From Verrucomicrobiota bacterium (GTDB taxonomy: Bacteria; Verrucomicrobiota; Verrucomicrobiia; Limisphaerales; UBA9464), in contig CANIZL010000011.1 in assembly GCA_947471985.1 (NCBI GenBank), positions 1 to 64,000 of the forward strand: a stretch of DNA of 64,000 nt. The letters run 5' to 3'. Of this stretch, positions 1 through 8,245 are shown one piece after another. The first letter of the stretch is position 1, and each line of letters opens with the position of its first letter. Made by a program: the position numbers and the translations under genes. Under the pieces are notes generated by a model. The model worked only from the letters and a program-made list of their open reading frames with translations, did not search any database and was not told where the DNA came from.

Positions 1-916
1 GACAAATCCAAGGTCCGATTTGCCGACTTTTGCACCTCACCCCGTGAGGGAGGCGACGACGCATCAATATCTCCTTCCATATCGTTCTGTGGTAACAGGT
101 TGCCAGAAAAACCCACTTCGTCGACTCACGTTTTTAGGTTCAGTCGGCCGTCGCGTTTCCCGGCTTACTCCGCATCGTTGGCCTGCTTGGATGCAGACCG
201 AAGTGGAACAGTTTCTCCTCCTCCGTTTGGGCTTGTTGCGGGACGCGGACGACATCGCCTGGCGGTGCTCAACGGGCGCGTGATGGTGAGTTATTTCAGT
301 CACCTGCTGGAAGGTGGGAATTCCTCGCCATCGTCCTCATCGGTGGCCAGGTCCGTGCCACGCCACTGACTTTGCTGTTTCTACCGACTCGCTCCCTTTA
401 TTTATTTCCTGCGCACTGATCCGAATTCGCACGGGGCGGTGACACTGCTGCCGCGTTTAGCCGCCGCCGCGGCATGAGAGGCGGCTTGAAGGCGGCGGTG
501 GCGGAGCTTGCCATCCTGCTGGCCAGGACCATCGGAGGCCGGGCATACACCGCCTTCGTCTCGGATTTGGGGAAATTGCCGGGCTGAAAGATATATTGGG
601 CGGCTCATACCCTGTCCTTTACAAGAAATAAATGGAGTGCGTCAGTCGGGTGGATGTTGAGCCGTCGCGGAACCGGGAGCACCCGGGCGTCCCCGGCAAA
701 AGGGCCCTGAGTATCAGGGGATTAGTGTGGCTAATTGGCATTACGTCAACCACTGGATGGGGAGTTAATTTTGGTCGCAATTTGAGTGTTGGGGCGATTT
801 GAAGGATAGGCTGGTGGAGTCCGTCACTGTGAAATCGGCTGAAGGTTTTTCTTATATTTAGCTAAAGGTGGCGAATTGAGACACTCCAATCCACGTACGG
901 ATCCGCCGATAATATA
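1..916. other. Gene-free stretch upstream of asnB
   Basis: I find no convincing gene here. The open frames are short, overlap on both strands and show no recognisable protein family. Two small hairpins are visible: CCTCAC-ccc-GTGAGG at 35-49 and CCCTGA-gta-TCAGGG at 705-719. The part from about 600 to 916 is AT-richer than the surrounding genes and is the likely promoter and leader region of asnB. The bases just before the asnB ATG (GATAATATA) are AT-rich and hold no clear Shine-Dalgarno sequence. An open frame at 420-584 ends in a plausible-looking peptide, but nothing identifies it. Confidence 0.5.
705..719. promoter_or_regulatory. Palindrome upstream of asnB
   Basis: Perfect 6-bp inverted repeat CCCTGA-gta-TCAGGG, about 200 bases before the asnB start and inside gene-free sequence. 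Its short symmetric form is more like a regulator-binding site than an intrinsic terminator, because no T-run follows on either strand. The cognate regulator is unknown and the regulatory role is inference. Confidence 0.3.
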
Positions 917-2746
917 ATGTGTGGCATCGCTGGCAGACTGGTTCCCCGGGGGGAGGATGCGCGGGAGGGCTGGCCGGAGTTGGCGTCCCGCCTGCAGCAG
1001 GCATTGGCCCATCGGGGGCCGGACGACCGGGGTGCCCATTTGTCCGCTGATGGCCAGGCCGGTTTGGTGCATACCCGGTTGTCGATCCTGGATCTGAGCC
1101 CGGCCGGACACCAGCCCATGGTGACTCCCGATGGACGTTTCAGCATCACCTTCAACGGGGAGATTTACAATTACCGCGAATTGCGCCGGGCCTTGGAGGG
1201 GGTGGGAGAGCGCTTCGTTTCGACAGGTGATACGGAGGTAATCCTGCGCGGTTACGCCCGGCACGGACGCGATTTCCTTCGTTCCCTGCGGGGCATGTTT
1301 GCCCTGTGTCTCTGGGATGATCAGGAGAAGACGGCCCTGCTGGCGCGGGATCCGCTCGGGATCAAACCGCTGTACTTTCATCTGGCGGGCGGCCGGTTGA
1401 TTTTTGCTTCGGAATTGCAGGCCCTTCTCGCGACCGGGGCGGTGCCGCGAAAGCTGTCGGCCACGGCGCTGCATGACTATTTCCTGTTTGGCTCGGTCTC
1501 GGAACCCCAGACGTTGATCGAAGGGGTGCAGCAGGTGCCGGCGGGGCACTGGTTGGAATGGCGTGAGGGCGCGATTCAAGCGGGCAGCCATTGGGAGTTT
1601 CCAACCCAGCACGAGGCGATGACCGAGGCCGAGGCGGTGGCCCGCGTGCGGTCGGCTTTGACGGAGAGCATCGCGGCGCACTTGGTGAGCGATGTGCCGG
1701 TGGGTGTGTTTCTGAGCGGCGGTGTGGATTCGACGCTGCTCCTGGCGCAAGTGGCCCGGCAAACGCATCGGGTGCAGACCTTCTCGATTGGTTTTGACCA
1801 GGCGGCGTATAACGAAACGGAGTCCGCCCGGCGCTCCGCGCAACATTTCGGAGCCGAACACCACGAGCTAATTCTCAATGGCCGGGAGGGTCGGGCGCTG
1901 ATGGCCGCCTACGAGGCCCGGGGCGATCAGCCGTCGATCGATGGGTTCAATACCTTTTGCGTATCCAAGCTGGCGCATGATCAGGGGGCGAAGGTGGTCT
2001 TGTCCGGTCTGGGCGGTGACGAGTTGTTCGCGGGCTATCCTTCTTTTGACCGGGTGCCGCGGTTTCGTCGGTTCGCCCGCTGGGCGGAGGTGCTCCCGGC
2101 CGCGCTTCGTCGCCGCTTCTCCCGGTGCTGCGAAGGGGTTCAGCTCGCTCCGAAGTATCGACGATTGCTGGCCTTGCTCGCCGGACCGCCGGATTGGAGT
2201 GCGGCGTATTGGTGTCAGCGCGGGATCTTCACCCCGATGGAAGCGGGTCGTCTTACCACCGCGTATCTCGGAACCCGGGTGGCGGAGTCCGCGATTTATC
2301 CGCGCTGTGATGTGCCCGCGGCGGGTTGGGGATCGGATCGGGAAACCGTCAGCCGCCTGGAGTTGACCCGCTACATGCGCAATCAACTGCTGCGCGACAG
2401 TGATGTGATGAGCATGGGTTGGTCGCTGGAATTGCGCACGCCGCTGGTGGACGCCCGGTTCCTGGAGGCGGTGATGACGATCCCGGCAAAGTTCCGGCTG
2501 GCCCCCAAAAAACAGCTGCTGCAGTCGGCGTTTCCGGAACTGCCGCCCTGGGTGGTGAATCAACCGAAACGGGGTTTTGTCTTCCCCTTCCAGACCTGGA
2601 TGGAGCAGGACTGGAAGGATCTGCTGGAACAGACCGATCGGCAGAGTCCGGTGCGCGCGATCACCTGGTCGCGCCGTTGGGCCTTGTTGGCTCTGAATCA
2701 GTTCGTCCAACGCCATCAACTCGACGCCGCATTTTTGGGTCGATGA
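917..2746 (+). CDS. asnB: Glutamine-hydrolysing asparagine synthase
   Basis: 609-aa class II amidotransferase that makes asparagine (or amidates a related substrate) from aspartate, glutamine and ATP in the cytoplasm. The protein starts MCGIAG, so Cys2 is the N-terminal glutaminase nucleophile. The GATase II domain covers about residues 1-210, with the conserved FNGEIYNY and ARDPLGIKPLY stretches. The synthetase domain follows, with the PP-loop FLSGGVDST at about residue 260 and the LSGLGGDELFAGY motif. Length is normal for the family. The start is fixed by Cys2 following the initiator Met, although no good Shine-Dalgarno lies before it. Homologues often sit in exopolysaccharide or capsule clusters; nothing to the right supports that here and the left side is outside the window. 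Confidence 0.93.
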   Translation: MCGIAGRLVPRGEDAREGWPELASRLQQALAHRGPDDRGAHLSADGQAGLVHTRLSILDLSPAGHQPMVTPDGRFSITFNGEIYNYRELRRALEGVGERFVSTGDTEVILRGYARHGRDFLRSLRGMFALCLWDDQEKTALLARDPLGIKPLYFHLAGGRLIFASELQALLATGAVPRKLSATALHDYFLFGSVSEPQTLIEGVQQVPAGHWLEWREGAIQAGSHWEFPTQHEAMTEAEAVARVRSALTESIAAHLVSDVPVGVFLSGGVDSTLLLAQVARQTHRVQTFSIGFDQAAYNETESARRSAQHFGAEHHELILNGREGRALMAAYEARGDQPSIDGFNTFCVSKLAHDQGAKVVLSGLGGDELFAGYPSFDRVPRFRRFARWAEVLPAALRRRFSRCCEGVQLAPKYRRLLALLAGPPDWSAAYWCQRGIFTPMEAGRLTTAYLGTRVAESAIYPRCDVPAAGWGSDRETVSRLELTRYMRNQLLRDSDVMSMGWSLELRTPLVDARFLEAVMTIPAKFRLAPKKQLLQSAFPELPPWVVNQPKRGFVFPFQTWMEQDWKDLLEQTDRQSPVRAITWSRRWALLALNQFVQRHQLDAAFLGR

Positions 2747-2817
2747 GACCGGTCGCGCGGACGGAAAGCCGAGCGCTCCCTTTTGCGGCGAATCCGTCCG
2801 CCCCATAGGCTGCCGCA

Positions 2818-3648
2818 TTGGACAAAACAGGTGAGCGTGCACTGACGATTCGCCCGATCGGATTCATCCGCACCGGCAAATCCGTCAAATTCCAGACCCG
2901 GCATCAGCCCTCCGAGGATCAGCCGGAACGCAACATTTTGGAATTGCTGCCGGGTCACGGATACGAAATGGCGCTGCGGGATCTGGCTGGATTCTCGCGC
3001 GTGTGGCTGGTGTGGTGGTTTGATCGCAATACCGAATGGCGTCCGTTGGTTCTGCCGCCGCGCGGATCCGCTCAACGCCGCGGGCTGTTTGCCACCCGTT
3101 CGCCGCATCGACCCAATCCGCTGGGACTCACCCCGGTGCAGTTGCTCGGTGTGCAGGGGTGTCAGTTGATTCTGGGGGCCTGCGATCTGATGGACGGCAC
3201 GCCGGTGTTTGATATCAAGCCGTACATTGCCTCGTACGATTCCTTTCCCGAGGCGAGCGGTGGCTGGCTGGCTGAAATGGAAGCCTCGCTCATCGCGCCA
3301 CCGCAGTTTGAAGTCGGGTTCCTGCCCCTGGCGGAAACGCAGGCGACGTGGCTGCGGACGAACTGGGAGGTGGATTTCCGGGCGCGCCTGATCGAACTGC
3401 TATCGCGGGATCCGACCCCGCATCGGAGTCGACGCATCCGTCGGCGGGGCGAAATTCAACGGGTGATTGGTTGCGGGGCGTGGCGGGCGGTGTTTCACGT
3501 CGATGGGCAGGTGGTACAGATCGAATCCATGGAGCCCGCGTATCCGCTGCGGTTTCTCACGGATCCGGCGCGCAAGTCGATGCCCGATCAGGCGGCGCAG
3601 TTGGCGTTTCTGGAACATTGGCCGGAGCGCCCTCTGGTGACGCCGTGA
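2818..3648 (+). CDS. trmO: tRNA m6t6A37 methyltransferase (TrmO/TsaA family)
   Basis: 276-aa member of the TsaA/TrmO (UPF0066) family, which N6-methylates threonylcarbamoyl-adenosine 37 in tRNA using SAM. The N-terminal beta-barrel domain is clear: IGFIRT near residue 13, then ATRSPHRPNPLGLTPVQLL around residues 92-110, and DGTPVFDIKPYI around residue 124. These are the family signatures. A C-terminal extension of about 100 residues resembles the TrmO C-terminal domain. The only usable start before the conserved IGFIRT is a TTG at 2818; an internal start would cut the first strand. It lies 71 bases after asnB on the same strand, but no functional link is obvious. Confidence 0.85.
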   Translation: MDKTGERALTIRPIGFIRTGKSVKFQTRHQPSEDQPERNILELLPGHGYEMALRDLAGFSRVWLVWWFDRNTEWRPLVLPPRGSAQRRGLFATRSPHRPNPLGLTPVQLLGVQGCQLILGACDLMDGTPVFDIKPYIASYDSFPEASGGWLAEMEASLIAPPQFEVGFLPLAETQATWLRTNWEVDFRARLIELLSRDPTPHRSRRIRRRGEIQRVIGCGAWRAVFHVDGQVVQIESMEPAYPLRFLTDPARKSMPDQAAQLAFLEHWPERPLVTP

Positions 3649-3711
3649 CGGCGGGCGAGTCTCCGGGAGGAATTTTTGCGGGAGGCCCCGGCCGGGGTGG
3701 AGTTTGGGCGC

Positions 3712-4587
3712 ATGATTTCCCGCACCCGTTTGGGCGCCCTCATTTTGCTGGGGCTTTCCGTGTCACTATGCCGACTGCCCGCCGCGGAACCGGCGGAAAT
3801 TCTCCTTTGGCCGCAGGGGGCGCCGGGTTCCGAAGGCAAGACCGGACCCGAAAAGGTGCGCGTGACGGACGCGGGGGATCACGTGGTCTCGAGTGTGCAT
3901 CAACCTTCGATCACGCCGTATCTGCCCGCCGCTGCGCGGGCCAATGGCTGTGCGGTGCTGGTCATTCCCGGCGGCGGGCACAGCGCCTTGTGGATGGATC
4001 ACGAAGGGTACAACGCCGCCCGTCTCTTGAGCGAACATGGGACGGCCGCGTTTGTGTTGAAATACCGCCTCGCCCGCGAGACCAACTCGACGTATCAGAT
4101 CGCCACGCACGCGTTGGCGGATACCCAACGGGCCTTGCGCCTGGTGCGCAGCCGGGCCGCCGAATGGCACCTGGATCCGAACCGGCTCGGTGCGATGGGC
4201 TTTTCCGCGGGCGGCGAATTGGTTTGGCTCGCCAGCTCCCGCTTTGAACTCGGCCGACCCGACGCCAGCGATCCCCTGGATCGGCAAAGTTCTCGCCCCG
4301 CCTTCCTCGGCTTCATTTATCCGGGCCGTTCGGGCGACATCCAACCCGGAACAAATTCTCCGCCCGCCTTTCTCGCGTGTGCCTACAACGACCGGACCGA
4401 TATCGCCGAGGGCCTGGCCGAGGCTTATCTGCGCTTCAAGCGGGCCGGGGTGCCGGCGGAACTGCACGTCTATGGCAGTGGTGGACATGGCTTCGGAGTG
4501 CGGGCGGGCAACACCAAGCCGGTGGCGCAATGGTTGACCCGATATGAAGAGTGGCTCGCGGACGGTGGCTTCTTGACGGCGCGCTGA
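3712..4587 (+). CDS. Secreted alpha/beta hydrolase (BD-FAE/acetyl-xylan-esterase-like)
   Basis: 291-aa serine hydrolase of the alpha/beta fold with an N-terminal signal peptide (MISRTRLGALILLGLSVSL, cleavage near LPAAEP). An oxyanion-type VIPGGGHSAL lies near residue 85, the nucleophile elbow is GFSAGG near residue 160, a likely acid is in CAYNDRTD, and the catalytic His is in GSGGHGFG near the C terminus. This is the layout of endo-xylanase-associated acetyl esterases and BD-FAE enzymes. I chose the ATG at 3712 over the upstream in-frame TTG at 3676 because it starts directly at a classical signal peptide. It is probably periplasmic or exported and de-esterifies plant polysaccharide; the exact substrate is unknown. 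Confidence 0.85.
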   Translation: MISRTRLGALILLGLSVSLCRLPAAEPAEILLWPQGAPGSEGKTGPEKVRVTDAGDHVVSSVHQPSITPYLPAAARANGCAVLVIPGGGHSALWMDHEGYNAARLLSEHGTAAFVLKYRLARETNSTYQIATHALADTQRALRLVRSRAAEWHLDPNRLGAMGFSAGGELVWLASSRFELGRPDASDPLDRQSSRPAFLGFIYPGRSGDIQPGTNSPPAFLACAYNDRTDIAEGLAEAYLRFKRAGVPAELHVYGSGGHGFGVRAGNTKPVAQWLTRYEEWLADGGFLTAR

Positions 4588-4607
4588 AGTACACCGGCGG
4601 TCCGGTT

Positions 4608-7600
4608 TTAGTTGGGCTTCACCGGGCTGAGCACGGAATCGACGAACGAGGTTCCCGTGGCGGCGAGATGCGTGGCCAGGTCCTTTTGGGCTTCCGCGGT
4701 TCGGGGATCTCCGGCGGCTGTGAAAGCTTGGAGACGGAATTCCAGAAACGCGCGCGTCCACGGGAAATGGGGACCGTAGGCATCGACGGCCGCCACCTGA
4801 TCCCGCGGCGGCAGCGCGTGGGCGAGCGCGAGGCGGGTGTCCAGGCGTTTCTCGTTCATCGCGGCCACCGCCAAAGGTTTTTCCAACAGGCTGAAGAACG
4901 CGGCGGCGGCGACGGGGTTGGTGCGACCCAACTGGGTGGCCAAGGCCAGGGCATCGCCGGAGGGACGAGTGCGCAGCCAGGGGTTTTGGCGAACCGTCGC
5001 GAGGCCGACCTTCATATGTTCAATGGCGGCCGCGGGAGCGCCGTGGCGTTGCGCCAGGCGGGCGGCGGCGAAGCGGGCCTCGGCGGGCCAGTCGCGTTCG
5101 ATGGCTCCCAGCATCGGTCGCGCCTGCTCCGGGGTTCCCGCGTGGGCCGCGGCTTCGGCCAGAATCAGCCGGGCCATCAGGCTGCGCGCCTCGCCGCGCC
5201 ATTTGCGCAGAACGGTGGCATAGTTGCCCTCCACCGAGGCGGCGATCGCCTCGGCCCGCGCCCGTTCATCCCCGTTTAGTTCCTCGGGCACGAGGAAGGA
5301 TTCGCCGCTGGCCGCGAACATCAGGAGCCGTTCCTCCCGCAAAAGCGCGGCATCGATCTGCCCCGCCAGCGACGCGGTCACATCGATCTTCTGTCCGATG
5401 GCCACCCGCAGGATGTCGGAGGGGGCGAAGCGCTCGCGGCGATAAAGGGCGCGGGCGAAGGCGTACTCGAGCGGGTTGGCGTCGTCGGTGTTGATCTCCC
5501 TTTCCCCCGCCGCCACTGCTTGGGCGAGGCCGGGACCCGCGAGATGGTGTGCGAGAAAACCCTCCACCGTATCCACCTGCCACGTCCGACTCATCGCCTC
5601 GGCAAAAGGTGCACCTGCGAGCCGTCGACGGAGGCCCTCCAGCGCGTAGGCCGGGGCTTCCAGGTGGGCGACGAATAAGAGATCGTTGGGTTGGGTAGCC
5701 CACGTTTCCACGAAGGGAAAAATGGCGGAAAGGGTGGCGTACACCCGCCGGATCGTTGCCGTATCGACCTCATATCCCTGAACCCATTGGCAGAATAGGC
5801 CGCCGGGGTTCAGCCGGTGGCGGACGGATTCATAAAATTCCCGGGTGTAGAGGCTCGCTATCCCGGCCCGGTAGGGGTTGGACGGCTCACTAAAAATGAG
5901 ATCGTAGGGTTGCCCGCGGACGAGCAGGATTTCCCGGGCGTCGCCGAGGATCGCCCGCACGTTGGGGCGTTGGAGGACGTCCTGATTGATCGGTGCGAAG
6001 GCCGTGCGGGCGAGATGGAGCATGCCGGGCTCGATTTCAATGACGTCCACCCGTTCCATCCCGGGCACGACAGATAACCAACCCGCGGTTGAACCTGTCC
6101 CAAGTCCAACGACGCAGGCCGTGCGCACCTGCGGATGGAGGGCGGCCCCGATCAAACCCGACATGACCTGGGTGGCGGCATCGCCGAGGGCGGCGCCGTC
6201 GGATTTTCCGTTCACGTAGAAGGCGTAACTATTGCCCGCGACGAGGCCGACGCTGGATTCGCGTCCTTCAAATTCCTGATGCGTGGCGCGCCTTTGCTCG
6301 CGGAAGAAATTCCGCAAAGAGTCGGGTGAACTTGGCAAATTGGCGACCCGGCCGTAGCCGACGGGCGTGTGCCGCCAGACGGCGGTCGGTCCCAACGGAA
6401 TCAGCAGCAGCGCGAGGCCGACGGCCAGCAGACCGAGGGCGGTCACGGTCGTGCCGCGCGTCGGGCGGCGGCCGGGGAGGAACAATGCGGCCGCCGCCAG
6501 GGCCAGGGCCAGTCCCACCACCAGACGCCAGCAACCCGGGGCCGTCAGGCCGGGCAAGAGCAGGAAGCCGCCCAAGAGCGACCCGGCAATCGCTCCCGCG
6601 GTATTGGCGGCATAGGCGGCACCCACTTGTCGGCCCACATCGGCCCGGCCTTGGCCCAGCAGCCCCACCAGCAACGGGAATTGCACCCCGGCAAAAAAAC
6701 TGGGCAGGAGGACCAACGAGCCGGCCACCAGCGTCCAGCCGGCGATTTGTCCCCCAAACCCGAGCGAGCGTAATTGTCCGGCATCCCACGCCACCACCGC
6801 CATGCGATCACCCACCGCATAGGGCAGGACCAAGGCGCAGGCTTGTGCCGCCGTGATCGCGGCAAAGAGTGCCGCCGAAACCCGTCCGGCGTGGGGTGCG
6901 ATCCAGACCCGGTACGCCAGACCGCCGGCGCCGATCCCCGCCAGCGCCAGCGCCAGGATCAGGCCGAAGTTGTACGTCGAACTGCCCAGCAACGGGGCGC
7001 ACATGCGATACCAAACCAGTTCGCTGAGGAAGAAACCGAACCCGGTGATGAAGGCCGCCGCATAAACAAACTCGGCGGGGGCCGCGGCGGCGGGCCGTGT
7101 CTCGACGGGTTGATTGGCGGGTTGATTGGCGGGACGCGAGCGGGGGACCGGCGCTGGGGTTTCATTCGAACCGCGGGCCGCCCAACCGGCGCCAGCGGCG
7201 AGCAGCAGGTTGAGCCCCGTGGCCGTCCAAAGCGTTGTTCGCGTTCCCAACAATTCGAGCAGCCAGAACGTGCTGAGCACCACGCCGGTGAGTGCGCCGA
7301 GGGCGTTGAGTCCGTACAGCAGGCCGGCGGAACCCCGTTGTTCGTCCTTGTCGTCGCCCACGCATTTTACCGCCACGGGCAACGTGCCGCCCATGAGGGT
7401 GCAGGGCACCAGCAGCACGACGAGGGCGAGCAACAGTTGCAGCAGGGTGGCGCCTGTCTGGCCCAGGGTCAGCACCCCGCCGGTGCGCAGATAGAGGGCG
7501 CGTACGCCGGCCAGCAGGAACGGGGTCAGAAATGCACTCAACGCGACGCCGGCTTCCAAAATGGCGTAAAGCCGCAAAAGATTGCCGGAGCGTTCGGCCC

Positions 7601-7799
7601 GCCGGCCCAGGGAGGCACTGCCGACGCCCAGCCCACCCATGAAGACCGCCAGCACGGCCGCCGTGGCTGGTGTAGCGGCACCGAAGATCAGGCGGAATTC
7701 CCGCAGCCAGGCCACCTGATAAACCAGGGCGCAGGCGCCGGAGAGAAAGATGAGCCCCGCGAGCAAACGAAGGCGGGGCGTTGGGGTAGGGGACGTCAT
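4608..7799 (-). CDS. Multi-TM protein fused to spermidine-synthase-like domain
   Basis: 1063-aa fusion. Residues 1 to about 470 are a polytopic membrane domain of the kind found in fused MFS/spermidine-synthase proteins. From about residue 540 to 720 there is a Rossmann spermidine-synthase-like domain with VVGLGTGSTAGW and VIEIEPGM, the nucleotide-binding loop and its acidic residue. The position that is the catalytic DSSDP in true spermidine synthases reads FSEPSNP here (about residue 633). That is the usual form in membrane-fused members and argues against simple putrescine aminopropylation. The last 250 residues are helical and repeat-like. The substrate is unknown. It converges on the hydrolase gene with a 20-base gap and is divergent from the DUF2339 gene. 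Confidence 0.82.
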   Translation of the reverse strand: MTSPTPTPRLRLLAGLIFLSGACALVYQVAWLREFRLIFGAATPATAAVLAVFMGGLGVGSASLGRRAERSGNLLRLYAILEAGVALSAFLTPFLLAGVRALYLRTGGVLTLGQTGATLLQLLLALVVLLVPCTLMGGTLPVAVKCVGDDKDEQRGSAGLLYGLNALGALTGVVLSTFWLLELLGTRTTLWTATGLNLLLAAGAGWAARGSNETPAPVPRSRPANQPANQPVETRPAAAAPAEFVYAAAFITGFGFFLSELVWYRMCAPLLGSSTYNFGLILALALAGIGAGGLAYRVWIAPHAGRVSAALFAAITAAQACALVLPYAVGDRMAVVAWDAGQLRSLGFGGQIAGWTLVAGSLVLLPSFFAGVQFPLLVGLLGQGRADVGRQVGAAYAANTAGAIAGSLLGGFLLLPGLTAPGCWRLVVGLALALAAAALFLPGRRPTRGTTVTALGLLAVGLALLLIPLGPTAVWRHTPVGYGRVANLPSSPDSLRNFFREQRRATHQEFEGRESSVGLVAGNSYAFYVNGKSDGAALGDAATQVMSGLIGAALHPQVRTACVVGLGTGSTAGWLSVVPGMERVDVIEIEPGMLHLARTAFAPINQDVLQRPNVRAILGDAREILLVRGQPYDLIFSEPSNPYRAGIASLYTREFYESVRHRLNPGGLFCQWVQGYEVDTATIRRVYATLSAIFPFVETWATQPNDLLFVAHLEAPAYALEGLRRRLAGAPFAEAMSRTWQVDTVEGFLAHHLAGPGLAQAVAAGEREINTDDANPLEYAFARALYRRERFAPSDILRVAIGQKIDVTASLAGQIDAALLREERLLMFAASGESFLVPEELNGDERARAEAIAASVEGNYATVLRKWRGEARSLMARLILAEAAAHAGTPEQARPMLGAIERDWPAEARFAAARLAQRHGAPAAAIEHMKVGLATVRQNPWLRTRPSGDALALATQLGRTNPVAAAAFFSLLEKPLAVAAMNEKRLDTRLALAHALPPRDQVAAVDAYGPHFPWTRAFLEFRLQAFTAAGDPRTAEAQKDLATHLAATGTSFVDSVLSPVKPN

Positions 7800-8245
7800 C
7801 GGGAGGATCGGTGGCGTCGGGCGCGGGATCGGGACGCGGATTCCGTGCCCGGCGTAAAAGTGCCCCCCGGTTGGTCCGCCGACGGAGCCGGAGCCGGCCG
7901 GCCGTCGGGCATCGTTTCAAATGCCATGTTGCGCGGGATCGTACCTTGCCCTTCACTGGGTTCAAGGCTGCCCATTTTCTATCTCCCGTCGGCCGCCGTA
8001 TCCACCAGCGATCTCCGGCCCCCAAATCGATAAAAGCATTCGGCCGCTGGTATTATCGATATCCCGCGATCGCGAAGTCGTCCTAGACAGAGCGCAGATA
8101 TGAATGCCGGAATTGGCATGGTCTCGGTCCGAGACCCGGGGACGAAATTTCGCCCGGGGACGGACCCCGCGGCGGCCGATCGCCGGGTCGTCGCCTGCGA
8201 AGCCGGCCTCGATCGCCCCTCGCTTTCACCTCAACCCCAACCGTT
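7800..8245. other. Divergent intergenic region between two membrane-protein genes
   Basis: 446 bases between the spermidine-synthase fusion (leftward) and the DUF2339 gene (rightward), so it must hold both promoters. Short open frames here resemble no protein. Visible structure includes the palindrome CGCGATCGCG at 8065-8074, the AT-rich TATTATCGATATC around 8051-8063 that could be part of a promoter, and the 17-bp palindrome listed separately at 8120-8136. Confidence 0.5.
8120..8136. promoter_or_regulatory. 17-bp perfect palindrome, possible operator
   Basis: GGTCTCGG-T-CCGAGACC: two perfect 8-bp arms around a single base, 110 bases upstream of the DUF2339 start and inside the divergent promoter region. 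The symmetric, hyphen-free form fits a dimeric repressor site better than a terminator, since no T-run follows. No adjacent regulator gene can be assigned. Confidence 0.3.

Noticed and set aside
474-584. 37-codon frame beginning at ATG 474
   Set aside because: Reads smoothly but is short, has no homologue I recognise, no ribosome site, and no upstream coding context.
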